64,000 bases of DNA from an uncultured Alistipes sp. GTDB lineage: Bacteria > Bacteroidota > Bacteroidia > Bacteroidales > Rikenellaceae. A program made the translations under genes and the position numbers. Below, piece by piece: positions 36,086 through 44,065 of the stretch (the first letter of the stretch is position 1; every line of letters starts with the position of its first letter). The notes under the pieces are model-generated. The model saw only the letters and a program-made list of their open reading frames with translations, ran no database searches and had not been told where the DNA came from. The DNA lies in assembly GCA_949288735.1 (NCBI GenBank), contig CASELE010000005.1:25087-89086 (forward strand), given 5' to 3'.

Positions 36086-37432
36086 CTACCCGGCGATGTG
36101 AGCCGTCAGTTCGTCGAACGGGACCTCGTACTGTTCGCCCGTCTGCATCCGGCGGAGCGTGACGACGCCGCGGGCCAGTTCGTCGCTGCCCACGATGGCC
36201 ACCAGAGGTACGGCACGGCGGTCGGCATACTCGAACTGTTTCTTCATCCGTACGGCTTCGGGATAGATTTCGGCCGCAATGCCCGCGTCGCGCAGCTGCC
36301 CGAGCAGTCGCAGCGAGGCGCTCTCCTCCTCTGTCCCCAGATTGACGAAGAGCACCTCGATCGAGCTGTCGAGCCCGGCGGGGAAGAGCCCGAGTCCGGT
36401 CATCACGTCGTAGATGCGGTCCGCACCGAACGAAATGCCGACGCCCGGCGTGTCGGGCAGACCGAAGATGCCCGTCAGATCGTCGTATCGGCCGCCTCCG
36501 CAGATCGAACCGATGGCGTAGTCGAGCGCCTTTACCTCGAAGATGGCCCCGGTGTAGTAGTTCAGTCCGCGGGCGAGCGAGAGGTCGAGCTCCACGTCAA
36601 GCTCCACACCCATCCGGGCAGCGTAGCCGAAGAGGGTGCGCATCTCGTCGATGCCCCGTTGTCCCGTCTCCGAGCCGGCGAGTATGTCGGCCAGCCGGTC
36701 GAGCTTCTCCGCGTTCGAGCCGCTCAGTTCGAGTATGGGCTGAAGCCGGGCGATGGCCTCGTCGCCGAGTCCCCGTTCGCGCAGCTCCTCCTTCACGCGG
36801 TCGAGGCCGATCTTCTCGAGCTTGTCGATGGCTACGGTGATGTCGGTCATCTTGTCGGCGTGGCCGATTGTCTCGGCGATACCGTAGAGTATCTTGCGGT
36901 TGTTCACCTTCAGAAGAATGCGGATGCCGAGCGCCCGGAAGACGCGGGCCACGATATCCATCAGTTCCGCCTCGCAGAGAAGCGAGCGCGAACCCACGAC
37001 ATCGACGTCGCACTGGTAGAACTCGCGGTAGCGTCCCTTCTGCGGCCGGTCGGCCCGCCATACGGGCTGTATCTGATAGCGCTTGAAGGGAAGGGTCAAC
37101 TCGCCCCGGTGCTGTACCACGTAGCGGGCGAAGGGGACCGTGAGGTCGTAGCGGAGCCCCTTTTCGGAGATTTTCGTCGCCTGACGCACCTCCTCGTCCG
37201 AAAGGCCGGCGGCGTAGTCTCCCGAATTGAGGATGCGGAAGAGAAGCCGGTCGCCCTCGTCGCCGTACTTGCCCAGCAGCGTGGAGAGGTTCTCCATGGC
37301 CGGGGTTTCGAGCGGTGCATATCCGAAGGAGCGGAAGATGCGGCGGATGGTGTCGAATATGTAGTTGCGGCGCAGCATCTCCACCGGAGAGAAGTCGCGC
37401 GTGCCCTTGGGCAGGGTGGGTTTTTGTGCCAT
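36086..37432 (-). CDS. hisS: histidyl-tRNA synthetase
   Basis: 448-residue class II synthetase that charges tRNA-His. Motif 2 YRYDLTV-like [14 protein letters not shown] and [20 protein letters not shown], the His-specific [16 protein letters not shown], and motif 3 GGGRYDDL then [12 protein letters not shown] are all present. A C-terminal anticodon-binding domain begins near [12 protein letters not shown]. Length is typical of the Bacteroidetes form. It follows ettA by 63 bases and precedes the S41 protease by 12, so an ettA-hisS-S41 transcript is likely. I see no separate promoter box. Confidence 0.96.
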   Translation of the reverse strand: MAQKPTLPKGTRDFSPVEMLRRNYIFDTIRRIFRSFGYAPLETPAMENLSTLLGKYGDEGDRLLFRILNSGDYAAGLSDEEVRQATKISEKGLRYDLTVPFARYVVQHRGELTLPFKRYQIQPVWRADRPQKGRYREFYQCDVDVVGSRSLLCEAELMDIVARVFRALGIRILLKVNNRKILYGIAETIGHADKMTDITVAIDKLEKIGLDRVKEELRERGLGDEAIARLQPILELSGSNAEKLDRLADILAGSETGQRGIDEMRTLFGYAARMGVELDVELDLSLARGLNYYTGAIFEVKALDYAIGSICGGGRYDDLTGIFGLPDTPGVGISFGADRIYDVMTGLGLFPAGLDSSIEVLFVNLGTEEESASLRLLGQLRDAGIAAEIYPEAVRMKKQFEYADRRAVPLVAIVGSDELARGVVTLRRMQTGEQYEVPFDELTAHIAG

Positions 37433-37495
37433 CGGTTCGTGTCTCGGTCATGCGGTGCGGTCGGCGGAGTGCCGCGCTGTCGCACCGCATTGGGT

Positions 37496-39169
37496 TTATT
37501 CCATCAGTTTGCGGTATTTCACGCGGTGGGGCGTGACGTCTTCGCCCTGGGCGCGCTTCCAGGCCTCGTACTCGCTGTAGGAGCCTTCGTAGAAAACCAC
37601 TTTCGAATCCCCCTCGAACGAGAGAATATGGGTGGCTACACGGTCGAGGAACCAGCGGTCGTGCGAGATGACGACGGCGCAGCCGGCAAAGTTCTCGAGA
37701 CCCTCCTCCAGTGCGCGGAGCGTATTGACGTCGATGTCGTTGGTAGGCTCGTCGAGCAGCAGCACGTTGCCCTCCTCCTTCAGGGCGAGGGCCAGATGCA
37801 GACGGTTGCGTTCGCCGCCCGAAAGCATGCCGCACTTCTTCTCCTGGTCGGCTCCCGTGAAGTTGAACCGGGCGACATAGGCGCGGGCGTTGACCTGTCG
37901 GTTGCCCAGCGTGATGAGGTCGGCACCCTGCGAAATTACCTCGTAGACAGTCTTTTCAGGATCGATCGACTGGTGCTGCTGGTCCACGTAGGCCAGTTTC
38001 ACGGTGGGGCCTACGCGGAACGAACCGCTCGTGGGCTCCTCCAGCCCCATGATCATGCGGAAAAGCGTGGTCTTGCCCGTGCCGTTGGGGCCGATGACGC
38101 CCACGATGCCGGCCGGCGGCAGCGAAAAGTCGAGGTGTTCGTAGAGCAGCCGGTCGCCGAATGCCTTCGAGACGTCGTGCGCCTCGATCACCACATCGCC
38201 CAGACGGGGACCGTTCGGAATGAATATTTCGAGTTTCTCCTCCTTCTGCTTCGCATCCTCATTCATCATCTTGTCGTAGGCCGACAGACGGGCCTTCGAC
38301 TTGGCGTGACGGCCCGAAGGCGACATGCGCACCCACTCCAGCTCGCGCTCGAGGGTCTTGCGGCGCTTCGACTCCTGCTTCTCCTCGAGAGCCATGCGCT
38401 GGGTCTTCTGCTCGAGCCAGCCCGAGTAGTTGCCCTTCCAGGGGATTCCCTCGCCGCGGTCGAGCTCGAGAATCCAGCCCGCCACGTTGTCGAGGAAGTA
38501 GCGGTCGTGCGTCACGGCGATGACCGTACCCTTGTACTGCTGCAGGTGCTGTTCGAGCCAGTCGATCGACTCGGCGTCGAGGTGGTTCGTCGGCTCGTCG
38601 AGCAGCAGCACGTCGGGCTGCTGGAGCAGCAGGCGGCACAGTGCCACGCGGCGGCGCTCGCCTCCCGAGAGCACCTTCACGCTCTGGTCGGGATCGGGGC
38701 AGCGCAGGGCGTCCATGGCCCGCTCGAGCACGCTGTCGAGCTCCCAGCCGTTCACGTGGTCGATCTGCTCGTAGAGTTCGCCCTGACGCTCGATGAGCCG
38801 GGCCATCGCCTCGTCGTCCATCGGCTCGCAGAGTTTCTGGTTGATCTCCTCGTACTCCTTGAGCAGTGCGACCGTTGCGGCGCACCCCTCCTCGACGACC
38901 TCCTTTACGGTCTTCGCGTCGTCGAGCCTGGGCTCCTGTTCGAGATAGCCCACCGTATATCCGGGCGAGAAGACCACCTCGCCCTGGTAGTTCTTGTCGA
39001 TGCCGGCGATGATCTTCATGAGGGTCGACTTACCCGATCCGTTCAGGCCGATGATGCCGATTTTCGCGCCGTAGAAGAACGAGAGGTAGATGTTGTTGAG
39101 TACCTTTTTCTGGTTGGTGAAGGTCTTGCTCACGCCGACCATCGAAAAGATGATTTTTTCGTCTGCCAT
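37496..39169 (-). CDS. ettA: energy-dependent translational throttle protein EttA
   Basis: 557-residue ABC-F protein with two nucleotide-binding domains that binds the ribosomal E site and slows translation when ATP is low. NBD1 Walker A is GLNGSGKSTL with signature LSGGERRRVAL; NBD2 has GPNGTGKTTL and LSGGERNRLHLALAL; both Walker B segments read LLLDEPTN. The arm and linker lie between them (LEEKQESKRRKTLERELEWV). No membrane segments. Start fixed by the promoter box 37 bases upstream; 40 extra upstream codons are excluded. Heads the ettA-hisS-S41 run. Confidence 0.96.
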   Translation of the reverse strand: MADEKIIFSMVGVSKTFTNQKKVLNNIYLSFFYGAKIGIIGLNGSGKSTLMKIIAGIDKNYQGEVVFSPGYTVGYLEQEPRLDDAKTVKEVVEEGCAATVALLKEYEEINQKLCEPMDDEAMARLIERQGELYEQIDHVNGWELDSVLERAMDALRCPDPDQSVKVLSGGERRRVALCRLLLQQPDVLLLDEPTNHLDAESIDWLEQHLQQYKGTVIAVTHDRYFLDNVAGWILELDRGEGIPWKGNYSGWLEQKTQRMALEEKQESKRRKTLERELEWVRMSPSGRHAKSKARLSAYDKMMNEDAKQKEEKLEIFIPNGPRLGDVVIEAHDVSKAFGDRLLYEHLDFSLPPAGIVGVIGPNGTGKTTLFRMIMGLEEPTSGSFRVGPTVKLAYVDQQHQSIDPEKTVYEVISQGADLITLGNRQVNARAYVARFNFTGADQEKKCGMLSGGERNRLHLALALKEEGNVLLLDEPTNDIDVNTLRALEEGLENFAGCAVVISHDRWFLDRVATHILSFEGDSKVVFYEGSYSEYEAWKRAQGEDVTPHRVKYRKLME

Positions 39170-39206
39170 ATAGCTGATTCGTATCGCTGTTGTTTTCCGA
39201 TTCGGA

Positions 39207-39214
39207 CAAAGATA
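39207..39214 (-). promoter_or_regulatory. -7 promoter box (TATCTTTG) for ettA
   Basis: Exact TAnnTTTG on the minus strand, 37 bases before the ettA ATG. Confidence 0.65.
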
Positions 39215-39275
39215 CAACGTCGCGGCGAATTTGCGAAATAATCGTCCGAAAATCGGAGCCTTTGCCCTGCCGGCA

Positions 39276-39306
39276 AAAGCCCCCGCCATGTCATGGCGGG
39301 GGCTTT
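39276..39306 (-). terminator. terminator of the rubrerythrin gene
   Basis: 15-bp stem AAAGCCCCCGCCATG/CATGGCGGGGGCTTT with a one-base loop on paper (so 4-5 bases in reality), ending in TTTT on the minus strand. Confidence 0.88.
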
Positions 39307-39334
39307 CGTCGATGGTCGCGGCCGTTCGGGTCCG

Positions 39335-39910
39335 TCAATAGTTCTCCTTCTTGGGCTCGAAATAGGCCTGCGGATGGTGGCAGGCGGGGCAGAGCTTCGG
39401 AGCCTCCGAAGCTCTGCAGACGTAGCCGCAGTTGCGGCACTGCCACCAGATCTCGCCGTCGCGCTTGAAGAAGTCGCCGTCCGTGAGGCGGCTCAGCAGT
39501 TTGAGATAGCGTTTCTCGTGTTCGGCCTCGACGGTTGCGATGGCGCGGAATGCGGCGGCCACCTCGGCGAATCCCTCCTCGTCGGCCACCTTGGCAAATT
39601 CGGGATAGAGTACGTCCCACTCCTCGTTTTCGCCCCGGGCGGCGGCGAGCAGGTTCTCCTGCGTGGTGCCGATGCGGCCGGCAGGGTAGCTGGCCGTGAT
39701 GGTCGCGTCACCCCCTTCGAGGAATTTGAAGAAGCGCTTGGCGTGCTCCTTCTCCTGTTCGGCCGTCTCGGCAAAGAGGCCCGAGATCTGTTCGTATCCC
39801 TCCTTCTTGGCCGCGCTTGCGAAAAATACGTAACGGCTGCGTGCCTGGCTTTCGCCGGCAAAGGCCTTGAGCAGGTTCTGCTCCGTGCGGGTTCCCTTGA
39901 TGCTTTTCAT
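39335..39910 (-). CDS. rbr: rubrerythrin
   Basis: 191-residue non-haem iron peroxidase that reduces hydrogen peroxide in anaerobes. A ferritin-like four-helix domain holds the diiron ligands: [34 protein letters not shown] and [17 protein letters not shown]-terminal rubredoxin-like domain has two CxxC pairs, CRNCGYVC and CPACHHP. The order matches classic rubrerythrin. The chosen ATG follows the promoter box; an ATG at 39949 lies too near that box. Monocistronic, with its own terminator. Confidence 0.96.
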   Translation of the reverse strand: MKSIKGTRTEQNLLKAFAGESQARSRYVFFASAAKKEGYEQISGLFAETAEQEKEHAKRFFKFLEGGDATITASYPAGRIGTTQENLLAAARGENEEWDVLYPEFAKVADEEGFAEVAAAFRAIATVEAEHEKRYLKLLSRLTDGDFFKRDGEIWWQCRNCGYVCRASEAPKLCPACHHPQAYFEPKKENY

Positions 39911-39951
39911 GGTTTGTGCGGTTTTGAGGTTGTTGCTTTTCCGTTTCATAG

Positions 39952-39959
39952 CAAAGGTA
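39952..39959 (-). promoter_or_regulatory. -7 promoter box (TACCTTTG) for rbr
   Basis: Exact TAnnTTTG on the minus strand, 41 bases before the rubrerythrin start. Confidence 0.6.
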
Positions 39960-40024
39960 CGAAATATCGTGCCGTTTTGCCAAGAAAAAACCATTGTTTG
40001 TTTTTATGCGTCCATAAGTTCCTC

Positions 40025-41194
40025 CTATGCGCCGTGCGAACCGAGCGTTTGCCGCGTCTCTTCGACGAAGCGCAGGTACGCGGCGCGTTCGTCCGGCCGC
40101 ATCGCGGCCGTGTCGGCCGCTTCGGGCGGCAGGATGCGGTAGTGAGGCAGCTGTACCCAGACCGGGAGGGCGTCGGCGCTGCAGCGCAGCGCGCCGTCGT
40201 CGTGCACGACGACCGTCACGCGGGCCACGATGCCTCCGTCGCTGTGGAGCCGTCGCTGGTTCGAGACCAGGTTGCCGAGCGAATAGAAGACCGCTCCCGA
40301 AGAGTCGGTTTCGAAGGGCTGCACGACGTGAGGATGGCTGCCGATGACCAGATCGGCGCCGTTGTCGCGCAGAAAGGCGGCGAGCCGCCGCTGTCCGGCG
40401 TCGGGACGCCGGTCGTATTCGTTGCCCCAGTGGACCATGACCACGATGCAGTCGGCCAGTCGCCGTGCCTGCCGCAGGTCGCGCCGCATGACGGCCGTAT
40501 CGATGCGGGCTACGGCTGTTCCCGGAGGTGCGGCGATGCCGTTGGTCCCGTAGGTGTAGGCGAGCAGTGCGAAACGGATGCCGCCCGCCTCCGTTACGAG
40601 CGGGCGCTCCTGCGCCGTACTCTTCGTTGCGAGACCCGTGTGGCCCATGCCGCAGCGGTCGAGTGCGGCAAGAGTGGTCCGTACCCCTTCGGCGCCGCCG
40701 TCGAAGCAGTGGTTGTTGGCCAGCACGCATACGTCCACGCCGGCCTCGCGCAGGGCGTCGGCCAGTGCCGCGGGCGAGCGGAAGCGCGGATAACCCTTGT
40801 AGGGACCCGTATCGGCGAGCGTCGTCTCGAGATTGACGACCGTGAGATCCGCCGCTTCAAAGAGCGGTCGGATGCAGGCGAACGAGAGGCCGAAGTCGTA
40901 GCTCCCGTCGCTTCTCCGTGCGGCGGCGAGTTGCGGCGCATGCTGCATCACGTCGCCGGCGAAGAGCAGCCGGGCCGTGCGCGGACCTCGCCGTGGCGGA
41001 TGGGGCGGTCGCTCGCCGGCGGACGGGACGGGCCACCGCAGCGATTGCGGCAGCGTATCGGCCTGTGCGGAGGTGAACAGTTCGTGCGGCCATACCGCTG
41101 TGGCGGGTCCCTCCGTTCCGGCCGGCGAGCAGCAGACCGTTCCGACGGTGCAGCAGAGAACTGCGACAAACCATGGCGGACGGCGGCTCTTCAT
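40025..41194 (-). CDS. CapA family (PGA_cap) metallophosphoesterase-fold protein
   Basis: 389-residue exported protein: hydrophobic N-terminus (about 9-24, with two Cys at its end, CCSPAG, so possibly a lipoprotein), a Pro-rich linker, then the CapA domain. Motifs: ARLLFAGDVMQHAPQLAAAR, LTVVNLETTLADTG, VLANNHCFDGGAEG, IVVMVHWGNEYDR and IGSHPHVVQPFE, the usual metal-binding His/Asp set. CapA takes part in poly-gamma-glutamate export in Bacillus, but no capB or capC is nearby, so a capsule role is not supported here. Starts 37 bases after the DUF4491 gene and probably shares its promoter. Confidence 0.9.
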   Translation of the reverse strand: MKSRRPPWFVAVLCCTVGTVCCSPAGTEGPATAVWPHELFTSAQADTLPQSLRWPVPSAGERPPHPPRRGPRTARLLFAGDVMQHAPQLAAARRSDGSYDFGLSFACIRPLFEAADLTVVNLETTLADTGPYKGYPRFRSPAALADALREAGVDVCVLANNHCFDGGAEGVRTTLAALDRCGMGHTGLATKSTAQERPLVTEAGGIRFALLAYTYGTNGIAAPPGTAVARIDTAVMRRDLRQARRLADCIVVMVHWGNEYDRRPDAGQRRLAAFLRDNGADLVIGSHPHVVQPFETDSSGAVFYSLGNLVSNQRRLHSDGGIVARVTVVVHDDGALRCSADALPVWVQLPHYRILPPEAADTAAMRPDERAAYLRFVEETRQTLGSHGA

Positions 41195-41231
41195 CGGCGG
41201 ATTCGGCGGGACGAACGTTCGGAACCGGGAG

Positions 41232-41537
41232 TCACCCCTTTCGTTTCGGGTTGCTCGGGAACCACCCCTTGGCCACGCGGCGGCGCTGTTCGAAGAGCTC
41301 GCCGATGCTCCAGAACGACGAGGCGCCCCATACGGCCAGCAGCGTGGACCACAGGATGTGGCGCACGATCAGCGCGCCGGCCATCGCCGCGATGCCCATG
41401 ACAAGAAAGAACCACCAGCAGCGTACGCCGAAATGGTATTCGCCCCGAATGACCATCGGGTGGAAGAGTCCGATAATAAGAAAGGTGGCTATGCCGATTA
41501 CAATGCCCGTGAGGTTGTGTTGTTCCAGAAATTCCAT
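41232..41537 (-). CDS. DUF4491 family small membrane protein
   Basis: 101-residue protein with three or four membrane segments: NLTGIVIGIATFLIIGLFHP, then RCWWFFLVMGIAAMAGALIV and HILWSTLLAVWGASSFWSIG, ending in a basic tail (WFPSNPKRKG). It matches the DUF4491 family, which occurs mainly in Bacteroidetes and some Firmicutes and has no known function. The gene begins MEFLEQHN after a TAnnTTTG box 28 bases upstream and leads into the capA-type gene. It is divergent from the metallophosphoesterase gene. Confidence 0.85.
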   Translation of the reverse strand: MEFLEQHNLTGIVIGIATFLIIGLFHPMVIRGEYHFGVRCWWFFLVMGIAAMAGALIVRHILWSTLLAVWGASSFWSIGELFEQRRRVAKGWFPSNPKRKG

Positions 41538-41565
41538 GATGTGTCGCGACTGGTCGTTTGCGGTG

Positions 41566-41573
41566 CAAAGATA
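41566..41573 (-). promoter_or_regulatory. -7 promoter box (TATCTTTG) for DUF4491-capA-like
   Basis: Exact TAnnTTTG on the minus strand. The 19 bases TTTCACTATCTTTGCACCG around it equal those at the ssrA promoter. Confidence 0.7.
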
Positions 41574-41681
41574 GTGAAAACGGGACAACTTCCCGTAACG
41601 TATGCCTTGTGGGACATGCCGGATACGGCAAGATGTATGCCGCGGCACGGATGCGCGACGCCGGCGGAACGGGATTTTCAC

Positions 41682-41689
41682 TATCTTTG
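41682..41689 (+). promoter_or_regulatory. -7 promoter box (TATCTTTG) for the metallophosphoesterase-ribD-like pair
   Basis: Exact TAnnTTTG 19 bases before the ATG; it shares TTTTCACTATCTTTG with the divergent DUF4491 promoter. Confidence 0.7.
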
Positions 41690-41708
41690 TCCACTCTACC
41701 TCTCTTCT

Positions 41709-42866
41709 ATGGTCTGGCTTGTTCTGGCTTTCGGTCTTCTGACCCTGCTGCTCGATCTGAACTACTTCCGCCGCCGTATGGGCGGACGGCCGCGCCGCGT
41801 GCGCCGTCTCTTCATCCTGCTGACCGCGGCGACCGATCTGCTGCCTCTCGTCGCATGGGGACTCTTCCGGTTGCTGCCCGACAATCCGGGGCCGGTCGTC
41901 ACGGCCTGCATGTGGCTCTTCTTCGTCTATCTGCTGACCGTGTTGCCGCGCTGGGCCTTCTATCTGTTCGACCTCTTCGGCCGGCGTCGCGCCGGAAGCG
42001 TCGCGACGCTTTGTGTCGCTGCGATTCTGCTCTGGGGGGCCACATGCGGCCGGACGCACTACCGGATCAACGAGGTGGAGATCCGGTCGGAGCGTCTTCC
42101 GGCCGGATTCGACGGCGTGCGCATCGTGCACTTCTCCGACCTGCATCTCGGGTCGCTCGTCCGTCCCGCCCGCGAGACCGAACGGCTCGTGCGCCGCATC
42201 GAATCGCTCCGTCCCGACATGATCGTATTCACGGGCGATCTGGTGAACATCCGCTATACGGAGCTCGACGGCAGCCTCATGCGACAGCTTGGCCGGCTGC
42301 GGGCGCCGCTGGGCGTCTGGTCGAATATCGGCAACCACGATACGGGGGTCTACATCCGCGATTCGCTTGCGCTTCCCGTTCCGGTCAATATGGACAGCCT
42401 CGCGGCGCGGCAGCGTCGCATGGGATGGCGTCTGCCCGATGACGAGACGGTGTGGCTCGTGCGCGGCGGCGATTCGGTTACGCTCACGGGCATTTCGTTC
42501 GATCCGGCCTTCAGTATCCGACGCCACGATGCCGAGATAGGGATGGAGATAGCCCACGCCTATGCCGGCGTGCCGCACTGTTATTACAATATCACGCTGT
42601 CGCATCTGCCCCAGCTCTGGCCCCGTATCACGGCGCTCGGCTACGGCGATCTCACCCTCTCGGGCCATGTCCACGCCATGCAGGCGGCCGTGCGGCTCGG
42701 CCGCTTCCGCTTCTCGCCGGCACAGCTCCTCTACGAACGGTGGAGCGGCCGATACGATGAGGGACGGCATACGCTCTACATCAACGACGGCATCGGGTAC
42801 GTCGGTTATCCGATGCGGCTCGGTGCCCGTCCCGAAATCACGATTCTTACGCTCCGACGACGATGA
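41709..42866 (+). CDS. membrane-anchored metallophosphoesterase
   Basis: 385-residue protein. The first ~115 residues hold about four membrane helices; the rest is a calcineurin-like phosphoesterase facing out of or along the membrane. Metal motifs in order: HFSDLHLGS with D144 and H146, FTGDLVN, IGNHDTGV, LSHLPQ and SGHVHAMQ. This arrangement resembles YkuE/YaeI-type enzymes, some of which act on lipid-linked sugars or UDP-diacylglucosamine, but the substrate is not readable here. It overlaps the ribD-like gene by four bases (ATGA). Confidence 0.9.
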   Translation: MVWLVLAFGLLTLLLDLNYFRRRMGGRPRRVRRLFILLTAATDLLPLVAWGLFRLLPDNPGPVVTACMWLFFVYLLTVLPRWAFYLFDLFGRRRAGSVATLCVAAILLWGATCGRTHYRINEVEIRSERLPAGFDGVRIVHFSDLHLGSLVRPARETERLVRRIESLRPDMIVFTGDLVNIRYTELDGSLMRQLGRLRAPLGVWSNIGNHDTGVYIRDSLALPVPVNMDSLAARQRRMGWRLPDDETVWLVRGGDSVTLTGISFDPAFSIRRHDAEIGMEIAHAYAGVPHCYYNITLSHLPQLWPRITALGYGDLTLSGHVHAMQAAVRLGRFRFSPAQLLYERWSGRYDEGRHTLYINDGIGYVGYPMRLGARPEITILTLRRR

Positions 42867-43948
42867 AGGTACATCTCTCTGCCGCGGTAACGGCCGACGG
42901 CGCTCTCGACGACTGCACCGCGCTGCGGCTCCGAATCTCCGACGAAGCGGACTGGGCCGCCGTAGAGAGGCTGCGTGCCCGGTGCGACGCCATTCTCGTG
43001 GGCGCCGAGACCGTGCGGCGCGACAATCCGCGACTCGTGCTGCCCGAGGCGCTGCGGAGCGAACGCCTGCGCCGTGGCGCGTCGCCCGATCCGGTGCGGA
43101 TCACCGTGACCCGCACCGGATGCCTCGATCCCGGCGCACGGATCTTTACCTGTGGCGAAGGACCGCGTATCGTCTTCGCGGAGCGCCCCGTGCCACGTCT
43201 CGCCGGCGTGGCCGAGACGATTGTCACCGGGCGCCTCACGATGTCCTTTGTCGTGACCGAACTCGAAAAACGGGGCATCGGCGACCTGCTGGTCGAGGGC
43301 GGTGCGCAGGTGCTGCGCGGCTTCCTCGTCGAAGGGTTGGCCGATACGCTGCGGCTGGCCTCTCGTCCGTCGCTCCGCGTCGCGGATGACCGGGCTCCCC
43401 GTTTCCCGTTCGATGCGCTTCCGGCCGGAGTATCGCACCGCGATTCGACCTGCGGTGCGCTCCATGTCGCCGAATACACGCTGCGTCCCGACCGCCGGGA
43501 CGAGGATCTGCCGTTGTTGCGGCAGGCCGTGGAGCTGAGCCGCCGATGCGAGCCGTGTGGGGGCTCGTACCGTGTGGGGGCGGTGGTCGTCACGTGCGAC
43601 GGAGCCCGCTATACGGGCTATACACACGAAAGTTCGGCTACGCATCACGCCGAACAGGAGGCCGTGGCCAAGGCGATCGCCGCCGGTGCATCGCTTCGCG
43701 GTGCGACGGTCTACTCCTCGATGGAGCCCTGCTCGAAACGGGCGAGCGAGCCAGAGAGCTGTTCGGCCATGCTGTTGAGGTTGGGCGTGGCCCGCGTGGT
43801 CTTCGCCCTCTATGAACCCGACCGTTTCGTCCGCTGCCGCGGGGCGCTCGACCTGCGCGAGGGGGGTGTCGAGGTGACGGCATACCCCGAGCTGGCCGAC
43901 GAGGTGTTGCGTGTCAATGCCCATCTCGGTATCTCTGCCGATAGGTAA
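42863..43948 (+). CDS. RibD-like protein with reductase and deaminase in reversed order
   Basis: 361 residues with both halves of the riboflavin enzyme RibD but swapped. Residues 1-~210 are a RibD_C reductase: ARCDAILVGAETVRRDNPRL (39-58) and the VEGGAQ NADPH motif (144-149). Residues ~215-361 are a zinc deaminase: HAE at 262-264 in THHAEQEAVAKAI and the two-Cys motif EPCSKRASEPESC (Cys290, Cys300). Normal RibD has deaminase first. All zinc ligands and the catalytic Glu are kept, so both reactions (deamination and ribosyl reduction of the riboflavin precursor) are possible; a related pathway is also possible. Coupled to the metallophosphoesterase by ATGA. Confidence 0.85.
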   Translation: MKVHLSAAVTADGALDDCTALRLRISDEADWAAVERLRARCDAILVGAETVRRDNPRLVLPEALRSERLRRGASPDPVRITVTRTGCLDPGARIFTCGEGPRIVFAERPVPRLAGVAETIVTGRLTMSFVVTELEKRGIGDLLVEGGAQVLRGFLVEGLADTLRLASRPSLRVADDRAPRFPFDALPAGVSHRDSTCGALHVAEYTLRPDRRDEDLPLLRQAVELSRRCEPCGGSYRVGAVVVTCDGARYTGYTHESSATHHAEQEAVAKAIAAGASLRGATVYSSMEPCSKRASEPESCSAMLLRLGVARVVFALYEPDRFVRCRGALDLREGGVEVTAYPELADEVLRVNAHLGISADR

Positions 43949-44027
43949 AAAAGACCTTTTTTTGGACGATTCGGAGCCAAAATGCGCCGAAAGCTCGCCC
44001 GGATTCGGAAAAACGGATGAATCCGCC

Positions 44028-44035
44028 TATATTTG
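44028..44035 (+). promoter_or_regulatory. -7 promoter box (TATATTTG) for the TolC export operon
   Basis: Exact TAnnTTTG 30 bases before the TolC-family start; its last G is the first base of a palindrome. Confidence 0.65.
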
Positions 44036-44060
44036 TTCCGATCATTTCATTTCTCGGAAC
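44035..44060. promoter_or_regulatory. palindrome over the start of the export operon transcript
   Basis: Perfect 7-bp inverted repeat GTTCCGA and TCGGAAC separated by 12 bases, lying between the -7 box and the ATG. Its place suggests a repressor operator, or a 5' leader hairpin; no regulator gene is adjacent. Confidence 0.5.
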
Positions 44061-44065
44061 GAATC

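Noticed and set aside
35861..39241. 1126-codon open frame opposite hisS and ettA
   Set aside because: Crosses two real genes and the gap between them; composition is that of complementary codons.
43943..43970. A-run and T-run after the ribD-like gene as a terminator
   Set aside because: The stem is only about four base pairs of mixed sequence; too weak to call.
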